A stretch of 28,548 bases of DNA, from NCBI GenBank assembly GCA_035707845.1, contig DASSTP010000115.1, positions 1 through 28,548 on the forward strand, read 5' to 3'. The notes under the pieces were generated by a model. That model ran no database searches, was not told the DNA's origin, and saw only the letters and a program-made list of their open reading frames with translations. The first letter of the stretch is position 1, and every line of letters starts with the position of its first letter. This stretch comes from CAMLHP01 sp035707845 (lineage in GTDB: Bacteria > Gemmatimonadota > Gemmatimonadetes > Gemmatimonadales > GWC2-71-9). The position numbers and the translations under genes were made by a program. Positions 1 through 8,712 of this stretch are shown here, in pieces.

Positions 1-1621
<1,621 letters not shown>

Positions 1622-1650
1622 TGCCTGATGTCTCCTGTGACGATGTGCGT

Positions 1651-1965
1651 TCAGCCGAGCTTGGCCAGAACGTCGGACGCCTTGATGATGATGACTTCGT
1701 CGCCATCCACCGTGAACGGGGTGCCGCTGTACTTGCCGTAGATGACCTTGTCACCCACCGCCAGATCCATCTTCACCCGCTCACCCTTCTCGATACGGCC
1801 GGGCCCCACGGCGAGCACTTCGCCCTGGGTCGGCTTTTCCTTGGCCGTGTCAGGGATGTAGAGACCACCACGCATCGTCTCGGCTTCATCCGACGGCATG
1901 ATGACCACGCGATCCTCGAGCGGCTGGATCTTGATCTTGGGCTTGGCCTTCGTACCCGCTGACAT
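1651..1965 (-). CDS. groES: Co-chaperonin GroES
   Basis: This gene encodes the 10 kDa co-chaperonin, which caps the GroEL ring. The protein is 104 aa and carries the expected landmarks: IQPLEDRVVIMPSDEAE near the start, the mobile-loop region ETMRGGLYIPDTAKEKPT at about 29-46, GEVLAVGPGR, and the C-terminal VIIIKASDVLAKLG. I chose ATG 1965 because GGAGGG lies 4 nt upstream and because the reading frame further upstream runs through the CIRCE operator and promoter. A short N-terminal extension of about ten residues (MSAGTKAKPK) precedes the conserved core. It is the first gene of the groESL operon. Confidence 0.97.
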   Translation of the reverse strand: MSAGTKAKPKIKIQPLEDRVVIMPSDEAETMRGGLYIPDTAKEKPTQGEVLAVGPGRIEKGERVKMDLAVGDKVIYGKYSGTPFTVDGDEVIIIKASDVLAKLG

Positions 1966-2015
1966 CGAACCCTCCACGTCATGTAAAGGTGTATAAATAT
2001 TGGCCCTGCAAGAGA

Positions 2016-2042
2016 TTAGCACTCTCTGCCGACGAGTGCCAA
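2016..2042 (-). promoter_or_regulatory. CIRCE operator (HrcA binding site) of groESL
   Basis: The site is an inverted repeat with 9-bp arms and a 9-bp spacer. Read on the gene strand it is TTGGCACTC-N9-GAGTGCTAA, against the CIRCE consensus TTAGCACTC-N9-GAGTGCTAA, which is one mismatch in 18. It lies just downstream of the predicted transcription start and about 50 bp before the groES start codon, the usual place for HrcA repression. The hrcA gene is not in this window. Confidence 0.95.
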
Positions 2043-2053
2043 CGCTGGGCCGA

Positions 2054-2081
2054 AAAGTAAGGCCGCCCCGCGGCCTGTCAA
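2054..2081 (-). promoter_or_regulatory. Sigma70-type promoter of groESL
   Basis: On the minus strand a perfect -35 TTGACA (2081-2076) is followed, after 16 bp, by a -10 TACTTT (2059-2054). The predicted start near 2047 would put the CIRCE operator at the very 5' end of the transcript, leaving a leader of about 80 nt. No heat-shock sigma factor motif is evident, in keeping with negative control by HrcA. Confidence 0.7.
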
Positions 2082-2318
2082 GCGGCCCCACGGCGCGACG
2101 CAGTGGCAAACCGGGTGCCGGGCAGCCTCGGTCAAAGCGGCAGATTGCCGTCATGATGCGCCGGAAGTCTGGCGGAGCGCCTGCCGTGATGGCGGGCGGA
2201 AACCGATTCATCAAGCCTTGCGTTATAGGGCTTGACTTTCGTGCGGGCGGAGGGAAAGGTTGCCCGCGACTTGGGGCCGGCCGTGCCGGCCTGGAATCTG
2301 ATCGCCGCAGGAGTCGGA

Positions 2319-3395
2319 ATGAGTTTGTCTCTCGCGCTGCTCACTGTCGTTGCTGTCGCTGGCTCGCCCGCTGTTCACGATACGGTGCCTCCCGCCTCCC
2401 TCACCGTGACCGTGGACTCCTCCAAACACCTCGTCATCCTCCGCTCCGGTCCGTATGACCTGATGAACATGCCGCCCATGGACCACGGCATGATGGACCT
2501 GGGCATGTCGCACGACACGCCGGTGCAGCACTTCGCCTGGCCGGTCCAGGGCTGGTTGCGCGGGTTCCAGGTGAGCCTTGCCGACGGGCAGGGGCACCCG
2601 GTGCCCAAGCACGTGATGCACCACATGATCATGGTCAACTTCAGCCGCCGCCAGCTGGTCTACCACGCGTCGGAACGGCTGTTCGGCGCCGGCACGGAGA
2701 CCGCCGACGCCGAGGTGCCGGCCACCATCGGCGTCCCGATGAAGCCGGGCATGGACCTGGGCGTTTACGTCGCCTGGCACAATGATACCGGCCGCGACCT
2801 CAGGAACGTCTACTTCACGATCACGATGCCGTACCTGCCAGCCAACCAGAACCCTCGGCCCAAGGACGCGTTGCCGATCTACATGGATGTCAACCTGACG
2901 GTGGGCGGCAGCAACACCTTTGACGTCCGGCCAGGCCGCTCCGAAACGAGCCACGAGTTCACCATCCCGGTGGGTGGACGGCTGCTGGGCGTCGGCGGCC
3001 ACATGCACGACTACGGCCAGGAAGTCCGGCTCGAGGATGCGGAAACCGGCAAGGTGATTACCCGGGTCAAGGCCGAGCTCGACGACAGCGGGCACATCGA
3101 GGGCGTTGGCCGGAAGCTCTTTGCCGTCCGCGGCGCCGGCATGCGGCTGAAGCCCAATCACCGCTACCGCGTCGTGGGCGTGTACGACAACCCGACCGGC
3201 AAGACCATCGTCAACGGAGGAATGGCCCATATGGTGGGGCTGTTCGTGCCGGATGATCTGGCGGCCTGGCCAACGATCGATCCCGCCAATGCCGACTACC
3301 AGCGCGACCTCGCCTCTCTCAACGAGCGCGGCGGCGCCGGCGAGCTCCATGAGTCCATGGGCCACGACGGTGGCCGGATGGAGCATGGGCATTAG
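2319..3395 (+). CDS. Exported copper type II monooxygenase-like (PHM/DBH fold) protein, copy 1
   Basis: The product is a 358-aa exported protein with a probable signal peptide (residues 1-18, MSLSLALLTVVAVAGSPA). It has no close namesake I can recognise, but its metal-ligand pattern resembles peptidylglycine/dopamine monooxygenases. It has HH at 101-102 (HVMHHMIMVNF) and H154 in VYVAWHND, which together would match the three His of the CuH site. It has HMH at 228-230 (GGHMHDY) and M305 (GGMAHM), which would match the His2-Met CuM site. The spacings are close to the family's. Residues 50-65 and the last 15 residues are rich in Met and His. ATG 2319 is chosen over the upstream in-frame start because of the CAGGAG site and the signal peptide. 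A paralogue follows immediately. Enzymatic activity and substrate are inferred only; it could be a copper carrier. Confidence 0.6.
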   Translation: MSLSLALLTVVAVAGSPAVHDTVPPASLTVTVDSSKHLVILRSGPYDLMNMPPMDHGMMDLGMSHDTPVQHFAWPVQGWLRGFQVSLADGQGHPVPKHVMHHMIMVNFSRRQLVYHASERLFGAGTETADAEVPATIGVPMKPGMDLGVYVAWHNDTGRDLRNVYFTITMPYLPANQNPRPKDALPIYMDVNLTVGGSNTFDVRPGRSETSHEFTIPVGGRLLGVGGHMHDYGQEVRLEDAETGKVITRVKAELDDSGHIEGVGRKLFAVRGAGMRLKPNHRYRVVGVYDNPTGKTIVNGGMAHMVGLFVPDDLAAWPTIDPANADYQRDLASLNERGGAGELHESMGHDGGRMEHGH

Positions 3396-3472
3396 GAGCT
3401 GAGAGCTGAGAGCTCTACGGAGATCTCGCTCTGAGCGCTCAGCTCTCAGCTCGTAGCTCTCAGTTCTTAGCC
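3396..3472. repeat. Inverted array of 7-bp repeats between the two copper-protein paralogues
   Basis: Directly after the stop codon come heptads GAGCTGA, GAGCTGA, GAGCTCT (3396-3416). At 3438-3472 the opposite orientation follows: CTCAGCT, CTCAGCT, CGTAGCT, CTCAGTT, CTTAGCC. The 12-bp palindrome CTGAGCGCTCAG (3431-3442) lies at the start of the second arm. The two arms can pair into a long stem-loop in the transcript, which might act as a weak terminator or RNA stabiliser; no T-run follows. The same AGAGCTR heptad recurs after rpsT. Confidence 0.75.
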
Positions 3473-3534
3473 ACTTGACCCCCGCTTGAGCCCCTGCCGG
3501 CATCCTCGGAGTGAATTCAACCTCCGAGGCTTCG

Positions 3535-4548
3535 ATGCTGACACTACTTGCCACCGTGCTGCTGCCGACGGCCCTGCTCCTGCAGCCGACGGGTCCGCAC
3601 CCGGCGTTTACCGTGACCGTGGACAGTGCACGACACGAAATCGTGCTCGTGCACGTCGCGCCCGACCAGGCCGCCGGGAAGCCCATGGACATGCACGCGG
3701 CGCATCAGGCAAGCCATGAACACCACACGGAGCTCCTCAACCGCTTCGAGTGGCCCGTGGATGGCTGGGTGCGCGGCGCCCTGGTGGAGTGCCGCGCCGC
3801 CGATGGCACAGCGCTCCCGCAGAGCCTGGTGCATCACCTCACCCTGATCAATTTCGAGCGGCCGCAGCTGGTGCATGCGGGAGTAGAGCGAGTCTGGGCG
3901 GCCGGCGCCGAGACAGCGCCCGTCATGCTGCCGGCTGGCATTGGCGTGCCGCTCGATCGGGGCACGCCGATGGGGCTGGTCGTAGCCTATTCCGCCGCCA
4001 CGATCCCGCCCGGGGCGAGTGTCACCGTGCGGCTGCGGTGGACGCCAGGGAACACGGTACCCCGCCCCGTCTCGCTGATCCCGCTGGCACTCGACGTCAG
4101 CGGCCACATCGGTGCCAGCCCCTCCTATGACCTGGCGCCGGGCCACAGCGAACGCACGCTCGAGTTCACGTTGCCGCTGGCGGGCCGGATGCTCGCAGCC
4201 GGAGGGCACCTGCACGACTATGCCACGGAACTCAGGCTGGAGGAAGTCGCAACCGGCCGAGTGCTCGTCCGGCTGGTTCCGTCACGCGATGCCCAGGGTC
4301 ACGTGTCCGAGGTGCCGCAGAAACTGTTCGGCGTCAATGGCGCGGGCCGCCGGCTGAAGGCGGGTATTCGATACCGGCTGGTCTCGGTGTACGACAATCC
4401 CACGGGCGAGCTGATTCCGGATGGGGCGATGGGCGAGATGGGCGTTGCGTTCGTGCCAGAGGATCTTGGGCAGTGGCCGAAGCTCAACCACGACGATCCG
4501 GCGCTTGCGGCGGACCTGCGGCGGCTCGATGGTCTCGTACCGAGCTAG
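3535..4548 (+). CDS. Exported copper type II monooxygenase-like protein, copy 2 (CuH site incomplete)
   Basis: The product is a 337-aa exported paralogue of the preceding protein, alignable over its whole length (shared FxWPVxGWxRG, VHHxxxxNF, GGHxHDY, KLFxVxGAGxRLK, VYDNPTG). A signal peptide spans about residues 1-24. It keeps HH at 100-101, the HLH pair at 225-227 and M302. The residue matching H154 of copy 1 is a serine here (S153 in VVAYSAAT), so the first copper site seems to lack a ligand. A His-rich stretch at 51-64 (MDMHAAHQASHEHH) may bind metal. ATG 3535 has GAGG 5 nt upstream; an upstream GTG at 3511 lies before the signal peptide and is less likely. Its stop codon overlaps that of the convergent NlpC/P60 gene in CTAG. 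Confidence 0.6.
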   Translation: MLTLLATVLLPTALLLQPTGPHPAFTVTVDSARHEIVLVHVAPDQAAGKPMDMHAAHQASHEHHTELLNRFEWPVDGWVRGALVECRAADGTALPQSLVHHLTLINFERPQLVHAGVERVWAAGAETAPVMLPAGIGVPLDRGTPMGLVVAYSAATIPPGASVTVRLRWTPGNTVPRPVSLIPLALDVSGHIGASPSYDLAPGHSERTLEFTLPLAGRMLAAGGHLHDYATELRLEEVATGRVLVRLVPSRDAQGHVSEVPQKLFGVNGAGRRLKAGIRYRLVSVYDNPTGELIPDGAMGEMGVAFVPEDLGQWPKLNHDDPALAADLRRLDGLVPS

Positions 4549-5603
4549 GGCGCAGCGACCACCCGGCGGACGCCGATCCAGCGCTTGTACCACCAGGCCC
4601 CGTTCGGGTCGCTGTTGCCCAAGGTGGAGACCTGGACGCCCCTGGAAGCGGAATGGATGAATCGGCCGTCGCCAATGTAGAGGCCGACATGAGTGATTCG
4701 ACGCCCGGACTGGGCGAAGGTGAGGATGTCGCCGGGGCGCAGGTTGTCCTCGGCGCGGGGCACTGCCGTTCCGCTGCGGGCCTGGTCGCGACTCTGCCTT
4801 GGGAGCGCGATGCCCGCCTGGGCGTACGCGTACTGAATCAGGCCGGAGCAGTCGAAGCCATCATCACCGCGGCCAGTGCCACCATACTGGTATGGCGTAC
4901 CCATCTGGCCTTCGGCAATCTGGATGACGTCGGCGAGCAGCGAGTCGGCATCGTCTCGCGTGAGGACTTCCCCACGCGCCGACGAGGTCAGGTCGGCCGC
5001 CGTCATGAGGGTGGGGATCCTGGCGGGCTCGTCGTCGTGGAGGACGGAACCCGTCGCAGGTTCGTCATCGCTGGATGCAATCGATTCCGATGGCCTCGGA
5101 GCGCCCCGCGTCGTGTTGCCGGGCTGCGCGCGACTCGAACCGCCGAACAGCGTCGCGAGCCGCAATCCAAACTCGACTCCGGAGCGCTGCCCCGGCTCGA
5201 AATCCCGCCAGCGCCCTTCCACGCCGAGCGAGAGGAAGGAGATGGGTATCAGCTCGTAGCCAAGCCCGGCTGACCAGCTGTGCCACGTGTCCTCGGCGCT
5301 GCCGGAACCGAAGCCACCCCCGATGCCCCCTACCGCGTAAAGCCCGGCGCGGCCACCACGAAACAGCGAGAAGTCGGTGTTCAGGCCAAGCCGCTTCTCG
5401 TTCACGCCGGGTCCGCGCCAGAGCACACCACCAATGTCGGCACCGAAGGGCCCTAGTAACGGCGTAGTCCAGCTCACCTGATACGATGTAAGCCCGTCAC
5501 CATCCAGGAAGCGTCCGGCCTGGAGCGAAACGCCCTGCGCCACTGCGGCATGGGGCGCGAGCACCATGCCGAGAAGCGTGAACAGGTGGGCGGGTCGTGT
5601 CAT
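4545..5603 (-). CDS. Secreted NlpC/P60 peptidase with barrel-like N-terminal domain
   Basis: The product is 352 aa. Residues 1-23 form a signal peptide. Residues 24-155 are rich in alternating beta-strand with Gly/aromatic repeats and resemble a small outer-membrane-type beta-barrel domain. A low-complexity acidic linker (about 156-215) follows, then an NlpC/P60 cysteine peptidase (about 220-350). The catalytic Cys is C252 in FDCSGLIQYAY, the His is H305 in THVGLYIGDG, and the third polar residue is H317 in RFIHSAS. NlpC/P60 enzymes cut D-Glu/meso-DAP-type bonds in peptidoglycan stem peptides, so a role in wall remodelling is likely. ATG 5603 overlaps the upstream lipoprotein stop as ATGA. 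The peptidase call is firm; the barrel reading of the N-terminal half is pattern-based. Confidence 0.85.
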   Translation of the reverse strand: MTRPAHLFTLLGMVLAPHAAVAQGVSLQAGRFLDGDGLTSYQVSWTTPLLGPFGADIGGVLWRGPGVNEKRLGLNTDFSLFRGGRAGLYAVGGIGGGFGSGSAEDTWHSWSAGLGYELIPISFLSLGVEGRWRDFEPGQRSGVEFGLRLATLFGGSSRAQPGNTTRGAPRPSESIASSDDEPATGSVLHDDEPARIPTLMTAADLTSSARGEVLTRDDADSLLADVIQIAEGQMGTPYQYGGTGRGDDGFDCSGLIQYAYAQAGIALPRQSRDQARSGTAVPRAEDNLRPGDILTFAQSGRRITHVGLYIGDGRFIHSASRGVQVSTLGNSDPNGAWWYKRWIGVRRVVAAP

Positions 5604-5974
5604 CGCACTCGAACGGGCTGGCCGCTGTGCAGGTTGACGCGATAGAGGTCGCCAGGGATGCATGAGTCGGAGAGATGCACCAGCACGGTAGTATCGGACT
5701 CGGGCACGGGCGCCTCGCGGGTATACAGCAGCGGCACCAGCCGCCGGCTTGAATCAGTGCGGATCTCGAGCCCACGCTCGACGCAGGCGTTGCCGGCGGA
5801 ATCTGCTGCTGTCCGGCGCAGGGTAAACCAGAACTTGAAGGGGCCGCTCTGACCCACCATCGAGTCCGCCGCGACCGGGGCAGCCGCCGTCGTGCCGGTA
5901 GTCGCAGGTTGTGACGCAGGCGGCTCGCCGGCACAGGCAGCCAGGAGTGCCAGCAAGACAAGTGCCCTGTTCAC
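5600..5974 (-). CDS. Small lipoprotein of unknown function
   Basis: The product is 124 aa with a lipoprotein signal peptide: hydrophobic MNRALVLLALLAAC with the lipobox L11-A-A-C14. An Ala/Thr/Pro-rich tether (about 15-40) follows, then a compact domain with beta-strand character (GPFKFWFTLRR, RLVPLLYTRE, TTVLVHLSD). Two further cysteines (C64 and C105) could form a disulfide. I recognise no family. The GTG start at 5974 overlaps the upstream stop as GTGA, and its own stop overlaps the NlpC/P60 start as ATGA. It should therefore be made with the peptidase and might be its envelope partner or inhibitor; that link rests on context alone. Confidence 0.75.
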   Translation of the reverse strand: MNRALVLLALLAACAGEPPASQPATTGTTAAAPVAADSMVGQSGPFKFWFTLRRTAADSAGNACVERGLEIRTDSSRRLVPLLYTREAPVPESDTTVLVHLSDSCIPGDLYRVNLHSGQPVRVR

Positions 5975-6285
5975 TTGGGTGGCTGCGTCAGGTTGGCTTC
6001 GACCTTGTCCAGCAAGGCCGCTGCGGTATCGGGCACGCCCTCGGGCGTCACCGCCAGCGCTTCCTGCAGCTCGGGCGAGTGCCGCAGAAGGCGCAGCCAG
6101 CCCAGCAATCCGCCAAACCCTGCCACGGCCCCGAGCACCACGGATAGCAGCACGCCCCGGATAGGGCTGGCCATCCGTGTCGCGATCACTTCACCGGCCA
6201 CACACCCGAAAAACGAAGCTGCCCACGCTATGACAGGCGTGAGCAGCCATCCAAACGCACGAAGGAAGAGACGGAACCAGCGCAC
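5971..6285 (-). CDS. Small two-helix membrane protein of unknown function
   Basis: The product is 104 aa with two hydrophobic segments, about residues 5-30 (FLRAFGWLLTPVIAWAASFF) and 43-66 (GVLLSVVLGAVAGFGGLLGW), and a polar C-terminal tail (about 70-104) ending in TQPPK. I recognise no family. I chose GTG 6285, which begins 2 nt after the stop of the upstream membrane-protein gene and just before the first hydrophobic segment; a longer reading frame would overlap that gene by about 90 bp with a non-hydrophobic Arg-rich leader. The stop overlaps the lipoprotein start as GTGA, marking it as part of the four-gene envelope operon. Confidence 0.65.
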   Translation of the reverse strand: MRWFRLFLRAFGWLLTPVIAWAASFFGCVAGEVIATRMASPIRGVLLSVVLGAVAGFGGLLGWLRLLRHSPELQEALAVTPEGVPDTAAALLDKVEANLTQPPK

Positions 6286-6287
6286 CG

Positions 6288-6917
6288 CTAGCCCGGCCGG
6301 CGTCCCAGCACCGTGAACAGCTCGGCCAGTGCGAGTCCGGGAATGAACGCGACACCGAAGGTGCCGAGGCTCCACCGGGCTTCAGGGAAGCGGATGAAGA
6401 CGCCGATAATGGCGAGCACAATGGCACAGGCCACCGCGGGAATCATGACGCCCGGTATCGAGACTGACTTGCCACGCACCGCGCGGCTGGCCAGCGTCAT
6501 GGCGCCGAACCACGGCAGGAAGGTGCCCAGCATCCACCAGACCGGATGGTACCACCAGTTGCTGAAGCCGCCGATTTCCGCCCAGCGATTGGTATAGATC
6601 CCGGCGGGCTGCAGCAGCGCCACGTCCACCAGCAGGAAGACGACCGTCGCGCCCAGCCCGATGCCGGCCGCACCGGCGATGCCCTCGATGGTGCGCGCGC
6701 GGGTCCAGAGTCCGGGCATCACCACGACGACCGAGAGTCCGATCAGGAGGACGATGGCACCGAGAATGGTCTCGATCGGGGGAGCGGTAAACCGGGTGAT
6801 GAACGACATCAGCACCACGATGAGCGCCTCGAACAGCCCGAGGAGGACCGCCTTGCTGAGGACGTGCCGAAGCGCGGTGGTGTCGAATTCGCCTCGAGAC
6901 TCGACTGCCGTTCCCAT
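6288..6917 (-). CDS. Polytopic membrane protein of unknown function
   Basis: The product is 209 aa with about six predicted transmembrane segments, near residues 22-41, 50-70, 80-102, 126-145, 155-176 and 185-205. A conspicuous Trp/aromatic cluster (SNWWYHPVWWM, 119-129) lies just before the fourth. I do not recognise the family. ATG 6917 follows a GGGAGA Shine-Dalgarno; an in-frame TTG at 6929 has none. It is the first gene of a four-gene leftward operon ending in the NlpC/P60 peptidase, so an envelope role is a reasonable guess and no more. Confidence 0.7.
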   Translation of the reverse strand: MGTAVESRGEFDTTALRHVLSKAVLLGLFEALIVVLMSFITRFTAPPIETILGAIVLLIGLSVVVVMPGLWTRARTIEGIAGAAGIGLGATVVFLLVDVALLQPAGIYTNRWAEIGGFSNWWYHPVWWMLGTFLPWFGAMTLASRAVRGKSVSIPGVMIPAVACAIVLAIIGVFIRFPEARWSLGTFGVAFIPGLALAELFTVLGRRPG

Positions 6918-6950
6918 GGACTCTCCCAATCAGGTGTGGGGACTGGCCGG

Positions 6951-6980
6951 AAGATAAGACGCCAACCCCGACCCGGCCAA
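6951..6980 (-). promoter_or_regulatory. Possible promoter of the four-gene envelope operon
   Basis: In the 80-bp gap between the UbiA-family gene and this operon, the minus strand has TTGGCC (6980-6975) and TATCTT (6956-6951), 18 bp apart. Each matches four of six consensus positions. No hairpin with a T-run is visible for the upstream gene, so read-through from it is also possible. Confidence 0.35.
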
Positions 6981-6997
6981 GGGCGCCGGATAGGCCC

Positions 6998-7930
6998 TCA
7001 TGCCAGCCAGCATGCGGCGATCACCACGTCGGTCACGGCCCAGGCCGCGAGCGCCAGGTACATGCCCCGCTGATGCTCGGCTGGCAGCCGCGAGCCGGCT
7101 GTCGCCGCCCAGGGACCCAGCACCGCAAGCCACGCGGCGAGCGCGCCGGCCAGTGCAAGCCAGCGCCAGTCCGGCAGACTCCACCCTGCCGCCCTTCCCG
7201 CGATGCCGAAGCAGGCGAAGGCCAGGAGCGTGGCCGAGAGTGCCACTCGCAGGCTTCTGGGAGCTCCGAGCCGACGAGCGAGTGTCCAGTCGCCTCGCTT
7301 CTCGTCTTCCTGCAGCTGGTAGAGTTGCGTCAGCGGATAGAGGCATGCGAAGAGGGCGCCGAAACCAGCCACGAGCCACCAGGCCCACGTCGTCGGGCGG
7401 GCACCGAGTGCAAGCCATCCCGCGAGCGGCGTGATGGCGCCGAAGCCAATCAGGTTAATGGCCCAGTCGGCGCCGGCCACCGCCTTGAGCCGCCAGGGTG
7501 GGACTGAATACAGCACCGAGAGCACGAGGCACGTGCCATATGCCGCAGCGTAGCCGGGTGAGAGCAGTGCCAGTGCGAGCACCTGCCCCGCGGCCATGAG
7601 GCCGAGTCCCCACGCGAAGAGATGGGGCGGCGGCGGTGGCGGGCGCCGCAGGTATGCGACATCCGACTCATCCCGATCAAAGGCAGAATTGATGGCGAGC
7701 GTACCACCATTAAGGCAGGCGACCCAGAGCACGATGCCGAGGAGCGCGTGCTTCCACGGAAGCGGGCTGTCAGCGGGCCAGGCCGTGGCGGCGAGCAGCG
7801 CGCCCAGCGCAGTGTGCCCGGCCATGATGGGCCATTCGGCGGGACGCAGGTGCAGGATGTAGTCGAACGAGCGGCCCAGGAGGCGGTAACCCGCGGCTCG
7901 TGCGCCCTGCGGTGCGGCGCCGCTCGTCAC
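6998..7930 (-). CDS. UbiA-family membrane prenyltransferase
   Basis: The product is 310 aa and polytopic. It belongs to the UbiA superfamily, which transfers isoprenoid chains from polyprenyl diphosphates to acceptors such as quinone rings, tetrapyrroles or lipids. The first Asp-rich motif is NSAFDRDESD (81-90), a variant of NDxxDxxxD. The second is in YQLQEDEKRGD (204-214). A run of six prolines (97-102) follows the first motif in the cytoplasmic loop. Hydrophobic helices fill most of the rest. GTG 7930 overlaps the coaX stop as GTGA. The substrate cannot be told from sequence; neighbours are general housekeeping genes and give no hint. It is the last gene of the long leftward train. Confidence 0.85.
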   Translation of the reverse strand: MTSGAAPQGARAAGYRLLGRSFDYILHLRPAEWPIMAGHTALGALLAATAWPADSPLPWKHALLGIVLWVACLNGGTLAINSAFDRDESDVAYLRRPPPPPPHLFAWGLGLMAAGQVLALALLSPGYAAAYGTCLVLSVLYSVPPWRLKAVAGADWAINLIGFGAITPLAGWLALGARPTTWAWWLVAGFGALFACLYPLTQLYQLQEDEKRGDWTLARRLGAPRSLRVALSATLLAFACFGIAGRAAGWSLPDWRWLALAGALAAWLAVLGPWAATAGSRLPAEHQRGMYLALAAWAVTDVVIAACWLA

Positions 7931-8706
7931 CACGTGAGGCCGAGCGCCGCCGCCGCCAGCCGGAGGCCATCGAGCGTCAGCTCGGGCTCGACTTTCTCGA
8001 TGCTGCTGCAGAGCGGAGCGACCAGTCCGGCCAACCCGCCGGTTGCAATGCAGCGGGGCACGCCGCTGCCCGGCCACTCCTCACGAATGCGGCGGACCAT
8101 GCCGTCCACCGCATCGGCTGCACCGTAGAGCACGCCGGCCTGGATGCATTCTTCAGTCCGCCGCCCGATGACCCGGTCCGGCCGCGTGAGTTCCGTGGCC
8201 GGCAACTTGGCGGCACGGCGCGTGAGCTGATCGGCCGAGGTGCGCAGTCCCGGCATGATGGCGCCGCCGATGAAGCGGCCGTCGGCGAGAATGCAGTCGA
8301 ACGTCGTGGCCGTGCCGAAATCCACCACGATCACGTCGGCGTGATGCCGCTCTACTGCCGCCAGCACATTCACGATCCGGTCCGCCCCGACCGTCAGCGG
8401 CTCGTCCACGTCGAGCGCCACCGGGAGCGGGCTCCGTGCCGTCACCTGCTCCGGCCGGACCCCGGTTGCCATCGTCACGCCTTCGAGCACTCCCCGGGTC
8501 GCGGCAGGCGCGACCGATGCGACACATGCCGCCCGGACTTCGTTGGGCGAATGGCCGAAGTGCACGAGGAATCCGCTGATGGCCGCCGCCCATTCGTCCG
8601 GTGTGCGTTCCGGGCTCGTGGTCATCCGCCAGTAGGCCGTGAACTCAGCGCCGCGGACCAGGCCGGCGGTGATCTCGGTATTGCCGATGTCGAGGACGAG
8701 GAGCAT
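7927..8706 (-). CDS. coaX: Type III pantothenate kinase
   Basis: CoaX phosphorylates pantothenate, the first step of coenzyme A synthesis, in the cytosol. The product is 259 aa, the usual length. It shows the family's phosphate-binding motif DIGNT (6-10), GADR (107-110) and the second ATP/substrate region DFGTATTFD (129-137), followed by GGAIMPGL (147-154). Type III enzymes are not inhibited by CoA and need a monovalent cation; that is family knowledge. It starts at ATG 8706, 6 nt after the birA stop, and overlaps the next gene by GTGA. The birA-coaX pairing is common in bacteria. Confidence 0.97.
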   Translation of the reverse strand: MLLVLDIGNTEITAGLVRGAEFTAYWRMTTSPERTPDEWAAAISGFLVHFGHSPNEVRAACVASVAPAATRGVLEGVTMATGVRPEQVTARSPLPVALDVDEPLTVGADRIVNVLAAVERHHADVIVVDFGTATTFDCILADGRFIGGAIMPGLRTSADQLTRRAAKLPATELTRPDRVIGRRTEECIQAGVLYGAADAVDGMVRRIREEWPGSGVPRCIATGGLAGLVAPLCSSIEKVEPELTLDGLRLAAAALGLTW

Positions 8707-8712
8707 GATCCC

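Noticed and set aside
2223..3692. 489-codon open frame on the minus strand over the first copper-protein gene
   Set aside because: The plus-strand gene has a signal peptide, ribosome site and a homologue next door; the antisense translation is low-complexity and His/Val-rich, as expected of a shadow frame.
7621..7650. GGC-rich run that looks like a simple repeat
   Set aside because: It encodes the six-proline run of the UbiA-family protein on the minus strand and is explained by coding.
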